A DNA stretch of 64,000 bases from CAWBNS01 sp964445105 (GCA_964445105.1 CAYUJS010000001.1:1-64000); one strand, 5' to 3'. Shown: positions 42,547 to 51,275, counted from the first letter of the stretch. Numbers and translations: made by a program. The notes: generated by a model from the sequence alone, not told the origin.

Positions 42547-43152
42547 CTAGCGCTCTGTAATCCAGACAAGAGTGCCTTTTTTCACTTTTGGAAAAAGGTC
42601 AAGAATGTCACGGTTGCTCATGCGCAAACAGCCCTGCGAGGCGGGCAGGCCGAGAGAACTTTCATGATTGGTCCCATGGATGTAGATGAAGCGTTCGTAG
42701 CTGTCCACGACGATGCCTTGGCTATTTCGACCTTTGTTCAGACCCGGTTCTAAGCCCTTTAGGCGGAGGATGCGGGATAGAATAAGGTCTGCGTTCTCTG
42801 CGCCGCCTGGGTGCCACACGCGGCCTGTGGTTAGACGGGATTCGAAAATAGCAAATTGCGGAGCGTTTGAGCCGATTTTTTCTGTAATCTGATGAAGACC
42901 AACGGGTGTTTGAAAGCTGCCTGTATGGCTGCCGATGCCGTTTTTTGCGGTGGAGATCGGATACTCTTTGATCGGCTGGCCCCATTCATAAAGCGTTAAC
43001 TTTTGTGCGCTGATGTTAGCTATGAGAAGTTGTTGCGTGAGGGGAATTTGTAGGGCTGAGATTTTTCGGTAAAGCTGTTCAGGCATAAGGGGAGAAGCCT
43101 GGAGAGGGGCCAGAAATAAAATTGAAGCAAGCAAAAGATAGAGGCGGGCCAT
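42547..43152 (-). CDS. L,D-transpeptidase (YkuD domain), secreted
   Basis: 201 residues from ATG 43152, giving the signal peptide MARLYLLLASILFLAPLQAS; the longer frame from 43215 would place this signal internally. The YkuD domain includes QTPVGLHQI, IYIHGTN and the catalytic SQGCLRMSN. It crosslinks or attaches peptides to meso-DAP in peptidoglycan, in the periplasm. Only 9 bases separate it from the methyltransferase start downstream, so the two are likely co-transcribed. Confidence 0.92.
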   Translation of the reverse strand: MARLYLLLASILFLAPLQASPLMPEQLYRKISALQIPLTQQLLIANISAQKLTLYEWGQPIKEYPISTAKNGIGSHTGSFQTPVGLHQITEKIGSNAPQFAIFESRLTTGRVWHPGGAENADLILSRILRLKGLEPGLNKGRNSQGIVVDSYERFIYIHGTNHESSLGLPASQGCLRMSNRDILDLFPKVKKGTLVWITER

Positions 43153-43234
43153 GATTTCCGTGAAGCTTGTTGGATAAAAAAAGGAGGCAGATCGAAGACC
43201 TGCCTCCCGTTTCACAATGATCTTGCGAAATCAG

Positions 43235-43444
43235 TTACACCGGTTGTACCGAAACTGCTTCTGGACCTTTGCGGCCTGTTCCTTCGACGTATTCGACGGA
43301 TTGACCTTCTTCCAGATTGTGATCAGCTGTCAGCACGTTAGAACGGTGGACAAACAGATCTTTGCCTCCGCCTGACGGTGTGATGAATCCAAATCCTTTT
43401 TGAACGTTGAACCACTTAACGGTTCCTCTAACTTTACTAGCCAC
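43235..43444 (-). CDS. Cold-shock domain protein (CspA family)
   Basis: 69 residues from GTG 43444, chosen because AAGGAG is seven bases upstream; the ATG at 43450 would sit only one base from that site. RNP1 KGFGFITP and RNP2 LFVHRSN are intact, preceded by GTVKWFN. RNA chaperone. About 97 bases of leader precede it from the promoter at 43548, as for other csp genes, where the leader often controls translation. An L,D-transpeptidase gene follows 82 bases on. Confidence 0.92.
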   Translation of the reverse strand: MASKVRGTVKWFNVQKGFGFITPSGGGKDLFVHRSNVLTADHNLEEGQSVEYVEGTGRKGPEAVSVQPV

Positions 43445-43547
43445 TTGCATTCTCCTTATAACCCTCAAAAATGTCTGAAGGTAACGTTTAGCCCCCGATG
43501 TTGTTAAGCTATGAATGGACTTTGCGGGGGTAACAAATCAACTGCCC

Positions 43548-43553
43548 ATTATA
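43548..43553 (-). promoter_or_regulatory. Extended -10 promoter of the cold-shock gene
   Basis: Minus-strand TGCTATAAT with no good -35, an extended -10 type. The predicted leader of about 97 bases is listed with the gene. The remaining bases up to 43747 hold nothing recognisable. Confidence 0.55.
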
Positions 43554-43747
43554 GCACGCCCAATGGTAGCATATTAGGTTCGGAAAAGTAAAATGAAATA
43601 GTAAAAACAACGAAAATGATGCAGTTTGGTAAATTTTTTTTGTTGATGTAGCGTTTTAGAATTGTCCCGACTTATTCCTATTGAGAGACGTGTAGAAGCA
43701 GGGTAGAGAGGTTCACGAGAGACTGCAAATGTCAATACGGCCCTCTG

Positions 43748-43828
43748 CTACCGCCCGTAAATAGCTAGTTTGCCGAAAATCGAATAGCCAAAGAAAATTA
43801 ACCACAGAATTAGTCCAAGCTCTGGCAC
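43748..43828 (-). CDS. Possible 26-residue membrane peptide
   Basis: A GTG immediately after the hydrolase stop (TAAGTG) opens a 26-codon frame: PELGLILWLIFFGYSIFGK then LAIYGR and TAG. It could be one transmembrane helix with a basic end, translated by re-initiation. No Shine-Dalgarno. It may be chance, or a trailing part of a longer ancestor. Confidence 0.25.
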   Translation of the reverse strand: MPELGLILWLIFFGYSIFGKLAIYGR

Positions 43829-46042
43829 TTAACGAGAGGGTGCTCTAAACCCTACATGGGTAAGGGCGATGACGCCTGATTCGGAACGGTTAAACAGAAA
43901 GCGTATTTTGGTTAATTGATGGGGGCTAAATTGGGAGTTTTGGCGAGTGAAGTCTGCGAGCGGGATCGCATAACTTTGGAAAACAATTTCTGGCAGATTA
44001 TCGGTTTCCATAAAGCTTACTTTCATTAGCGGAGCCAAAATGGGGGCTGCTAAGGGGGCGACATGGCTGAGGGGCAGTGCAGCCCTCTGGCCATTGGCAT
44101 CTTCCAACTCGACGGTGAAGTCGAGAGAACAGTTGCAAGTGGGGGAGTAAACCTGCTCGTGGCTATTTGCGGCGAGGAAAATCAGTTTATCGGTACCGGC
44201 TACCTTTGTTTGAATGGGCAGGTCGATGCTATAAGAGGGGGCCGTGTTGTGCTTGGCGTCCCAGCCTAAGTAAACAGCTGAGATATCCTGTTTGCCGTTT
44301 TTAAGATCGACTTGCTGGTGGCGCCAGACAGAGAGGTCTTGCGCGCTCATACGTGCGCCAGATCTAGCATCCTGGGTAACGTCCAAACCCTCTTCGAGGG
44401 TAAGGAGATAGCGATCCTTGGAGTCTTCAAAAAGGCTGATGTAGTTTGTTTCTGGTAGCCAATGGTGTCCTGTGCGGTAATCTGCAAATAGAGGAAGATA
44501 ACCTAGTTTTTTGTGCAGTATGACTTCCAAAAACGCAGACAAGTAAACCTGTGCAAGTTTTTGTTGTGCACTTCTGGGGAGAAGGTCAATACTTTTCATC
44601 CAATTATCGGCCGGTGCATCGATATCGAGCCATTCCCAAGCGGAGTTGAATCGGCTGTGGTTGGCGCGCGCGACATAGGCGGCAGCTTTAAAGCGATATT
44701 CGCCATCGGATAGACAGACGCGGTTGAATTCGGCCAAACCGTAGAAGGTGCGTACATCCCCGTCGTGCGCGCCTTGCAGAACGAAATAGTTCGTATCCTT
44801 TAGCCGAACGGGTTTACTGGCGGGTGTGTACTGTTTGTCGACGGGGGCTATAGCAGCGATGCCCAAGATGTTGAAGTTGTAGTTGAAGGATACGGTGGCG
44901 TCGTCTGGATAGAAGGGAAGCTGGTTAAAGGCCACAGCCGTGGCGACAGCTTCCCCGCCACGGCTATGGCCGATAAGAGAGATGCGGTTCATGTCTATTT
45001 TACCGTAGAAGGGATGCCCTTCTTCACAGTTCCAAGTGCGCCATAGGTTTAGGTGCTCGAGTAGTAGCCAGGAGCGGGCTGGGTTTGCGGAGATAGAGTC
45101 CCAGTAGGAGGTCCAAGAGCCGTTGAGAAAATTTTCATCCACGGAAAAAGCGATAAACCCTCGAGAAGCAAAGAGCTTGCCTAAGTATTCGTAACCCGGG
45201 TCGGAGTACTCCTCCATGTCATGGTTGCCGTGCACAATCAGTACGAGGGGGAAGGGGCCGGCACCATCGGGATACCAGACCCGAGCATTGAGAGGGAGCG
45301 CATCTGGGCCAAAGCCCCAGTATCTAGTGCGGAGTTTGCCCCAAAAGCCAGACCAGCCTGAGATAAAAGCTGAGCCATCGACGGAGGGGGTCTTGAGGTT
45401 GACATTCGCTCCATATTCTAGGCGCTGTAAGTCGCTTCCGCTGCCGTAGTAGAGCGTTTTAACCATCAGCGGGCCCTCTTTAGAAGGATCCTCCATTGGG
45501 ATCGTTGTAAAATTTTCGGGGATATCCCATCGGTAGGAGGTGGGGGGGTTGAAGAAAGAAGAAGTTATCCACAGAAAGGAGCCAGCGGCTCCGAGCAGGC
45601 AGAGGCTGCATAGCGTTGCTACAGCGATTTTACTGCAGGCTTTACGTGTTTGCCATGGCATACGGGCCAGCTCTCCAAGGCATAGCCCAAAAAAAGTGGC
45701 CTGTCCGACAAGTAAGATCCAGATGAACTGCCTGGCTTCGTCCAAGCGCAGGGGGTCGTAGGTGTAGGAAAAAATCGGCAAGGAGGTGGCGATGGCCCAG
45801 AGGTATAGGTTAGGGATCTGTTTGAGGAGCTGCTTGCCTAAGACGGCAGCGAGACCGACCAGGGCGGCAAAAATGAGACCGACGGTCCAGGTGATGAGCC
45901 CGAACAGCCATACCGGCTGGATAGGCACGATGCTGGGGCTGCGAGCGGCCCAGATAAGCGCGGTGACTAGTAGCACCAGCCATGCCGCCCACCAGGCTCT
46001 TGTTTGTTGTCGCAGACGTAAGAACATATTGGCCCAACCCAT
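43829..46042 (-). CDS. Membrane-anchored alpha/beta hydrolase
   Basis: 737 residues. Residues ~10-160 form four to five membrane helices (WLVLLVTALIWAA, WLFGLITWTVGLIFAALVGL, LCSLCLLGAAGSFLWIT). The hydrolase domain starts near residue 230 (FPLVLIVHGNHDMEEYSDPG), with the nucleophile in SLIGHSRGGEAVATA and probable acid and His in LQGAHDGDV and RANHSRF. A beta-rich C-terminal domain (about 600-737) follows. The layout resembles large secreted or envelope esterases of the dienelactone-hydrolase/PET-hydrolase-like superfamily; the catalytic domain would face the periplasm. Substrate unknown. No close partner gene; a repeat cluster lies upstream. Confidence 0.8.
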   Translation of the reverse strand: MGWANMFLRLRQQTRAWWAAWLVLLVTALIWAARSPSIVPIQPVWLFGLITWTVGLIFAALVGLAAVLGKQLLKQIPNLYLWAIATSLPIFSYTYDPLRLDEARQFIWILLVGQATFFGLCLGELARMPWQTRKACSKIAVATLCSLCLLGAAGSFLWITSSFFNPPTSYRWDIPENFTTIPMEDPSKEGPLMVKTLYYGSGSDLQRLEYGANVNLKTPSVDGSAFISGWSGFWGKLRTRYWGFGPDALPLNARVWYPDGAGPFPLVLIVHGNHDMEEYSDPGYEYLGKLFASRGFIAFSVDENFLNGSWTSYWDSISANPARSWLLLEHLNLWRTWNCEEGHPFYGKIDMNRISLIGHSRGGEAVATAVAFNQLPFYPDDATVSFNYNFNILGIAAIAPVDKQYTPASKPVRLKDTNYFVLQGAHDGDVRTFYGLAEFNRVCLSDGEYRFKAAAYVARANHSRFNSAWEWLDIDAPADNWMKSIDLLPRSAQQKLAQVYLSAFLEVILHKKLGYLPLFADYRTGHHWLPETNYISLFEDSKDRYLLTLEEGLDVTQDARSGARMSAQDLSVWRHQQVDLKNGKQDISAVYLGWDAKHNTAPSYSIDLPIQTKVAGTDKLIFLAANSHEQVYSPTCNCSLDFTVELEDANGQRAALPLSHVAPLAAPILAPLMKVSFMETDNLPEIVFQSYAIPLADFTRQNSQFSPHQLTKIRFLFNRSESGVIALTHVGFRAPSR

Positions 46043-46096
46043 CCGATTCGCAAAATGTCAGCGCTGGGTATTTCTGTCTAGCTGGAGTTTTGATCG

Positions 46097-46197
46097 CAGC
46101 AGCTCCAGCTAAAAAACTCCCAGGCGGCATGGACTAAAGATGTTATCGGCGATCAAAAACTGGCCTTTAGCTTCGTTTGCTCTGTCTAAAGCCTTTA
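46097..46197 (-). repeat. Dispersed repeat, diverged fragment beside a full copy
   Basis: Begins GCAGCAGCTCCAGCTAAAAA, matching the repeat terminus, and runs directly into the full copy. The interior is only weakly recognisable. It mirrors the paired arrangement seen at 1940-2237. Confidence 0.45.
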
Positions 46198-46350
46198 GCA
46201 GTTCCCGCTAAAAAGGGGAACCGACTGGCTCCGGGGCGGTCATCGGCCTCATTTTGCTCCTCATCCGTAGCTTTAGCTACGAATTCGTTACAAACTGAGC
46301 CCGCTGTCAGCCCTCACTGAGCGGGTTTCTTCTTTTGGCGGGAGCTGCTG
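46198..46350 (-). repeat. Dispersed ~152-bp repeat, near full-length copy
   Basis: Its ends CAGTTCCCGCTAAAAAGGGG and CTTTTGGCGGGAGCTGCTG are imperfect inverted repeats of about 20-28 bases. It aligns along its length to copy A (1940-2091) in reverse. It contains a CCCGCT...AGCGGG hairpin followed by a T-rich run (plus strand), terminator-like. It lies between the hydrolase start and the ATPase promoter. Confidence 0.75.
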
Positions 46351-46367
46351 TCGAGCTTTATATATTC

Positions 46368-46401
46368 TTGACAAATTTAAAGTGGCGTTTTAAATTTGTC
46401 A
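46368..46401 (+). promoter_or_regulatory. 13-bp perfect palindrome with overlapping promoter, directly before the ATPase ATG
   Basis: TGACAAATTTAAA (46369-46381), spacer GTGGCGT, TTTAAATTTGTCA (46389-46401). TTGACA at 46368-46373 and TAAATT at 46391-46396 (17-base spacer) lie inside it. Transcription would start within a base or two of the ATG at 46404, giving a leaderless mRNA. It could be an operator or an RNA-independent regulatory dyad. Confidence 0.7.
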
Positions 46402-46403
46402 CC

Positions 46404-47609
46404 ATGATTCCTAGGCATATCGGCTCTCATATCCTTAAGTACGCGAAGCAATATCCTATCGTTGCCCTTGTAGGGCCGCGGCAGAGCGGTAAGACGACGC
46501 TAGCAAAATTCCTTTTCGAAAATTATAGGTACGTTTCTCTCGAAAATCTAGATTTTCGGCAGTATGCTGCGTTAGATCCAAGAGGATTTTTAGCGGAGTT
46601 CGGCCCTTACGTGATCTTAGATGAGGTACAGCGTGTACCGGGGCTTTTTGCCTACCTGCAGGAGCAGGTCGACTTAGACCAGTCTCCGGCGCAGTACATC
46701 CTTACAGGCTCTTCGCAGTTTCTTTTGATGGAGAAAATCACCCAATCGCTGGCAGGCCGTATTGTGACGTTTAAGCTCTATCCGTTGACGTTTACGGAAT
46801 TAGCCCGCTACCCGGAAGACACCGACTACCTGAGCGTCTATCGCACCAGGCACGCCGCAAGAGAGAGAGTGGACCAAGAGCAGCTTTGTAATCTACTCTT
46901 AACCGGGTTTTTCCCGCGCATTCACGATAAGCAGTTAGATAGCCATAAATGGTATGAAAATTACGTTTTGACCTATGTGGAAAGAGATATACGCACCCTT
47001 CTTCAGGTGCGCAATTTACAGACATTTGAAGCCTTTCTCAAGCTGTGCGCCTCGCTTTCGGGCCAGCTGCTAAATTATTCTAATCTATCGAACGCCTTGG
47101 GCGTCTCGGTGCCTACGGTAAGGGAATGGATTTCGATTCTGGAAGCTAGTGGGCTAGTTTTTATCCTTCCTCCCTATTTTGAAAATTTTTCAAAAAGAGT
47201 GGTGAAGACGCCTAAGATCTATTTTTCCGATCCGGGGCTGCTGTGCTATCTTCTGTCCATTCGCACTTCAGATCACTTGAAGGTGCATCCTCTGTTGGGT
47301 CATATTTTTGAGACCTTTCTGGTGAGCGAGTGCTACAAAAGGTTCTACAACCTAGGAGAGACGCCTGCGTTATATTTTTGGCGGGATCAGTCTGGTAACG
47401 AGGTAGATCTGTTGATTTACAACGGCCGTGTGGGTTACCCCATTGAGATTAAGCTCTCGCAAACTTTACACACCGATTTTAAGATGCCTATTGAGCGTTG
47501 GCTAGACCTGAAGAACAATCCTGCTGATAAGGGAGCCATTGCGTATTGTGGCGAGCATGTGGCGTACACAAAAACGGCCGTGGTTGCGGTTCCCTGGTAT
47601 CAGCTTTAG
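46404..47609 (+). CDS. AAA_14/DUF4143-type ATPase
   Basis: 401 residues from ATG 46404, the likely start given the promoter position; an in-frame codon at 46335 lies inside the repeat. Walker A VGPRQSGKTTLAKFL near residue 22, Walker B VILDEVQRVPGL, sensor ILTGSSQFLLM, then the C-terminal DUF4143 part with a wHTH (LLNYSNLSNALGVSVPTVRE) and the nuclease-like core FWRDQSGNEVDLLIYNGRVG with YPIEIK, resembling PD-(D/E)XK (Glu...Asp...EIK). Function of the family is unknown; it is common among accessory genes. A 14-base direct repeat GGTA(T/C)CAGCTTTAG straddles its stop. Confidence 0.88.
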   Translation: MIPRHIGSHILKYAKQYPIVALVGPRQSGKTTLAKFLFENYRYVSLENLDFRQYAALDPRGFLAEFGPYVILDEVQRVPGLFAYLQEQVDLDQSPAQYILTGSSQFLLMEKITQSLAGRIVTFKLYPLTFTELARYPEDTDYLSVYRTRHAARERVDQEQLCNLLLTGFFPRIHDKQLDSHKWYENYVLTYVERDIRTLLQVRNLQTFEAFLKLCASLSGQLLNYSNLSNALGVSVPTVREWISILEASGLVFILPPYFENFSKRVVKTPKIYFSDPGLLCYLLSIRTSDHLKVHPLLGHIFETFLVSECYKRFYNLGETPALYFWRDQSGNEVDLLIYNGRVGYPIEIKLSQTLHTDFKMPIERWLDLKNNPADKGAIAYCGEHVAYTKTAVVAVPWYQL

Positions 47610-47620
47610 GGGTACCAGCT

Positions 47621-48595
47621 TTAGGCCAATCCTAACAGTAAGTCGCAGAGTTGTGTGCCGACCTTTTGATGGCAATGGTAGGAGGCTACAAAATTCCGCC
47701 CTGATCTGCCTAACATGGCAGCGCGGGGGCGATTTGCGATAAGCTCAATCAACGCTTCTTCCCACTCTTGGTCTTCGTGCACGGCGATGCTGTTGAGGGG
47801 TGTTAAAATTTCTGACGTGGCGCCATAGACGTTTCCTATGACCGGTACGCCGCAAGCGAGGTATTGGAGCGCTTTGATGGGTGACTTTCCGTGCGAATAT
47901 TCCTCGTTAGACAGGGGTAGCAGGCCGATGTCGAGCTGTTGGATAAATGAGGCTTCGCCATTGGGAGTGAAATTCACATAGGTATAGGGGCATTTTAGGT
48001 TAGGCTTGGCTCCAGAAAAGACAGCTAATTTAACTTGGGGAAACCGTCTAATAAGGTTTTTTAAGGTGTTGTCGAGGCGCTCAAGGTGGTGGAGATTGTT
48101 TGGTGCCCCTACCCAGCCGATGGTGATATCACTGGCTTTGGGCTTGGGAATAGGAGTAAAAGAGGAGAGGTCAATGGCCATGCGAATGATCTCGGTATTT
48201 CTGGCTTTGGTCTGAGCGTAATCTTTGAGAAATTCATTGGCAGCAATGACGAGGTCAGAGCAGCCTAACCATTGCTTTAATCGGTAGTTGAGGCGCCAGC
48301 GCGTGGTGAGAGAATAGGGTTTGCCGGGGCGTGTGTAGATGGCGTCGTCAAAGTCGAACACTAGGCGGCGCGCGGCTTGGCGGACGCGTTTGGCCCAGGA
48401 AACGCTCAAGACGCATTTTTGATTAATCACTAGGTCAGCATTGGCGATTTTTTCGAGCGTGGAGGCATCTATCCTTGCCCCTTCAACGGTTTCAAGCTGG
48501 ATACCTCTTTCTGCAAGCAAGGGTCGGTGTTGCATGAGGCGGAAGCGTGTGCTGCCTGCTGTGGGGGTTCCGACTGTTAAAGCTAGCACACGCAT
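47621..48595 (-). CDS. Glycosyltransferase, GT4-like
   Basis: 324 residues, GT-B fold. The C-terminal part has IGWVGAPNNLHHLERL and the donor-binding GLLPLSNEEYSHGKSPIKAL then QYLACGVPVIGNVYGA, with the E-x7-E-like pattern of family 4 (retaining). Start MRVLALTVGTPTAGSTRFR. No signal peptide; cytosolic face of the inner membrane. Third gene of the minus-strand sugar operon (51112 to 47621), 22 bases after the preceding gene. Acceptor and donor unknown. Confidence 0.85.
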   Translation of the reverse strand: MRVLALTVGTPTAGSTRFRLMQHRPLLAERGIQLETVEGARIDASTLEKIANADLVINQKCVLSVSWAKRVRQAARRLVFDFDDAIYTRPGKPYSLTTRWRLNYRLKQWLGCSDLVIAANEFLKDYAQTKARNTEIIRMAIDLSSFTPIPKPKASDITIGWVGAPNNLHHLERLDNTLKNLIRRFPQVKLAVFSGAKPNLKCPYTYVNFTPNGEASFIQQLDIGLLPLSNEEYSHGKSPIKALQYLACGVPVIGNVYGATSEILTPLNSIAVHEDQEWEEALIELIANRPRAAMLGRSGRNFVASYHCHQKVGTQLCDLLLGLA

Positions 48596-48617
48596 GAGAG
48601 GCTTCTTTGCCTGGGTT

Positions 48618-49508
48618 TCAGGCTCTTAAAATTTGGAGCAGTTTCTTTTCGTCTTGTAACCACTGATTGCGTAGTTTATGGGTGAATATCTCAAGGGCTG
48701 GTTGCAGCGCCGCTGGTGGGCGGATTGCATGCCGAAACTGTCCTTCCCTGTTAAACAGATAGCCTGTACGGCCATCTTCAATGTATTCATTCATGGTAGC
48801 GTCGTTATGTGCCAGCACAATTTTTCCCATAGCCATGGCTTCCAAGAAACTCAAGCCAACGCCTTCTTGCAGGCGCGGAGCGATGTAGAAGTCTGATTGG
48901 GCAATTTTTTGTAGCAGCTGTTCTTTAGGGAGCCAACCCTCTAATTTTTCGATGGGAAATGCGACTGGCCCCTCGCTGTGTAGATCAGATTTGTAGATAA
49001 CCTTGCGCACAGCGCTTGGTGGAAAGTTTTTCGCAATGATGTTAAGGCCAATATTGGGATCGCGTTGCCAAAGAAAAAAAGTGTAAGGGGACGCTGTAGA
49101 GAGAGGGGAGCTTTTGGTGAGAGTCGGAAAGTAGCGAATTTGGCAAGAGGGGATGCCCTGATTTTTCAGCTGTCTATGCACGGGATTACAACAGCTGATG
49201 GCTTCCAGGCCGGCCAGGCGATAAGCCAGGCGTTTCTTTAAGCTAAGAGGCTGGAACCCATCCCACATCGGTACCCAAATTTTTCGTTTAGAACGCAACT
49301 TGAGTAGGTGGTGAAAAAGGGAAGGTGGGAGCTGAAAAAAGACCGTGAGGTGGGGTTCAAGGGCGTTAACCTGCTCCACGCACTCTCTGGAGCCTAGGTT
49401 TTCGCGCCGCCAGATAGTGACATCGCCTACTTGCTTGAGCAGATCAATGAAAAATAGGTCGCTCTTTGTCTGTTCGTGAATGGCTCGACCAAGGAAGGCG
49501 ATCTTCAT
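48618..49508 (-). CDS. Glycosyltransferase, GT-B type
   Basis: 296 residues from ATG 49508; the stop of the preceding gene and this ATG share a base (TAATG). The C-terminal block YIAPRLQEGVGLSFLEAMAM, GKIVLAHNDATMNEYIEDG and TGYLFN is the donor-binding motif of GT4-like enzymes. The N-terminal part is poorly conserved (WVPMWDGFQPLSLKKRLAYR). Second gene of the minus operon. Target sugar unknown. Confidence 0.82.
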   Translation of the reverse strand: MKIAFLGRAIHEQTKSDLFFIDLLKQVGDVTIWRRENLGSRECVEQVNALEPHLTVFFQLPPSLFHHLLKLRSKRKIWVPMWDGFQPLSLKKRLAYRLAGLEAISCCNPVHRQLKNQGIPSCQIRYFPTLTKSSPLSTASPYTFFLWQRDPNIGLNIIAKNFPPSAVRKVIYKSDLHSEGPVAFPIEKLEGWLPKEQLLQKIAQSDFYIAPRLQEGVGLSFLEAMAMGKIVLAHNDATMNEYIEDGRTGYLFNREGQFRHAIRPPAALQPALEIFTHKLRNQWLQDEKKLLQILRA

Positions 49509-51112
49509 TAGCAACAGACCGCCGCGTTGGTCATTAGATCGTTAGAAAGGCAGTAAGGGTGGTGCGGCCATGCGTGAAAGAAGCGTTGCCAGTACTCGAA
49601 GGTGCGGAGATCCTCGGGCGTACCCCAGCATATGTAGTGATCGACTTCGAAGGGTACGACTTTCTTGCCGGCTTGCACCATTTCGTTGATGCAGCTATCA
49701 ACGTAGAACTCTCCATTTACGCGAATGTTTTTCTTGCGGAGACGTTCGACGGCTTTGACGAAGTCTGAAGCGCGCTTGAAGGTGAAGCTGCCTACGACGG
49801 CATGATCTTCAATTGGGTTATCGGAAATAGGGACTTTTACTGATACATTTTTTACTGAGCCGGCTTCGTCTAAATCGACCCATCCATACAAGTGAGGGTT
49901 TCGTTTGCTACCAGGGTGCCGGCGGCAGGTCCAGATAATCGCATCGACGGTAGGATCATCCATTAGGGCCTGGTAGCGCTCGCGATTCCAGATCGTGCCG
50001 TTGTCGCACACGCCGATGATGAGAGGGTGGTCGTGGTTTTCTCCTTTGAGACCGATGAGGCAGGTTTCTGCTTGTCCTTCTGTCACCCAGTCCAGAGCGA
50101 CCACGGTGGAAGAAGGCGCATAGGTATCAAGGGCTTGTTTGAGCGGGTAGCTATCCAGATGCTCCCTGAGTACAACGAAGACATGTTTTTGTGCGGGAGG
50201 TAGGCAGCGCGCGGCTTGCACGATCATAGGGATGCCGGAGACGGGGATGAGCGGCTTTGGAGTTGCATACCCTTCGCGTACGAAGCGGCTCCCGCGGCCT
50301 GCAAGAGGAATTAGGTTTACTGTTTTGTCCGTTGTGGGCAGAGCAGGCGGGGCTTCTATTAGAGCTTGGAAGATCTTTGACCAGGACTGGAACTGTTCTA
50401 AATCTTCAGGGGTATCCCATTGCAGCATGCTGGGGACTTCGTAGATAGAAGTCGCCAGGTTATCCCTGCGCATAAGGTTAAAAACAAGGCTGACGTAGTA
50501 TTCGCCGTCGAGAGCAATCTTTTCGTTCATGAGTTGGCGGAAGTACTTTTTGACGTAACGCGTGCGTTTAAAATAATAAAGGCCGTTGGCGGCATATTCG
50601 CGCGTGCGGTTTTCTGTGAAGGGGCTTTTCTCCCTGATCTCTTGCAACCAGTGATTTTCTTCGCGAATAAAAGCGTACTGGACGGAGTTGCGCATATGTG
50701 GATGAAAACCCTTGTAGGCGGCGATGGCTCCGTCGGCACAGCGCATTCGGGTGTGACGCAGGAAATCACGATAGTCCCAGTTTACCGAAAAATCGCAGTA
50801 GCAGACGATGACTTCCTCTTCATCGTCGAACTGGTTGGCGATTTGGCTGACGCTAAATACCGGTCCTTTTTTGTGTCCTGGAATGCGGTGGATGGTACTT
50901 TTAGGAGCCAGCTCTTGTAAGATGGAGGTGAGTGCCGTGTTGTCTAGGTGCTCGTTCCGGCAGATAAAGTGAAAATCGGTCTCGCCAGGAAACATGTCCA
51001 GCACGTGAGCGATCATCGGCCGCTCATCAACTTTGATGAGCGGCTTTGGCTCGCTGTAGCCGGCTTTCCGGAACTGCGCACCGGTCCCTGTCATGGGTAT
51101 GATGATTTTCAC
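49508..51112 (-). CDS. Tandem-duplicated sugar nucleotidyltransferase (two NTP_transferase domains)
   Basis: 534 residues in two homologous halves. Half 1 (about 1-255) begins IPMTGTGAQFRKAGYSEPKP; half 2 (about 266-520) begins IPLAGRGSRFVREGYATPKP. Both continue with LI.V...PMI and carry a metal-site Asp (CYCDFSVNW and GVCDNGTIW) and close with WGTPEDL or WDTPEDL. Half 1 has Gln where the NTP-binding loop normally has Arg (GTGAQF against GRGSRF), so it may be inactive or altered. The enzyme activates a sugar with a nucleotide. GTG at 51112 has GAGG eight bases upstream. First gene of the three-gene operon. Confidence 0.85.
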   Translation of the reverse strand: MKIIIPMTGTGAQFRKAGYSEPKPLIKVDERPMIAHVLDMFPGETDFHFICRNEHLDNTALTSILQELAPKSTIHRIPGHKKGPVFSVSQIANQFDDEEEVIVCYCDFSVNWDYRDFLRHTRMRCADGAIAAYKGFHPHMRNSVQYAFIREENHWLQEIREKSPFTENRTREYAANGLYYFKRTRYVKKYFRQLMNEKIALDGEYYVSLVFNLMRRDNLATSIYEVPSMLQWDTPEDLEQFQSWSKIFQALIEAPPALPTTDKTVNLIPLAGRGSRFVREGYATPKPLIPVSGIPMIVQAARCLPPAQKHVFVVLREHLDSYPLKQALDTYAPSSTVVALDWVTEGQAETCLIGLKGENHDHPLIIGVCDNGTIWNRERYQALMDDPTVDAIIWTCRRHPGSKRNPHLYGWVDLDEAGSVKNVSVKVPISDNPIEDHAVVGSFTFKRASDFVKAVERLRKKNIRVNGEFYVDSCINEMVQAGKKVVPFEVDHYICWGTPEDLRTFEYWQRFFHAWPHHPYCLSNDLMTNAAVCC

Positions 51113-51275
51113 AGCGACATCCTCGGTAAAGGCTCCCGACTAAGCGAGCGGTTAGCCAAAAGACTCCTTAAGTTTTAAAAAATATATAGGAATTATCGCA
51201 TCCCTATTCATCGTCATTGTAAGTAGCCGCTCGTATTTCAAGCTATAGGAAAGGTAAGGGGTTTGGGGGCTGCTT

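Noticed and set aside
45558..45566. TTATCCACA, a perfect DnaA box
   Set aside because: Single site within the hydrolase coding region; no cluster of boxes, AT-rich unwinding region or dnaA/dnaN nearby, so not an origin.
50420..50920. Plus-strand 166-residue frame opposite the nucleotidyltransferase gene
   Set aside because: Antisense to a gene with clear paired domain motifs; no start signal.
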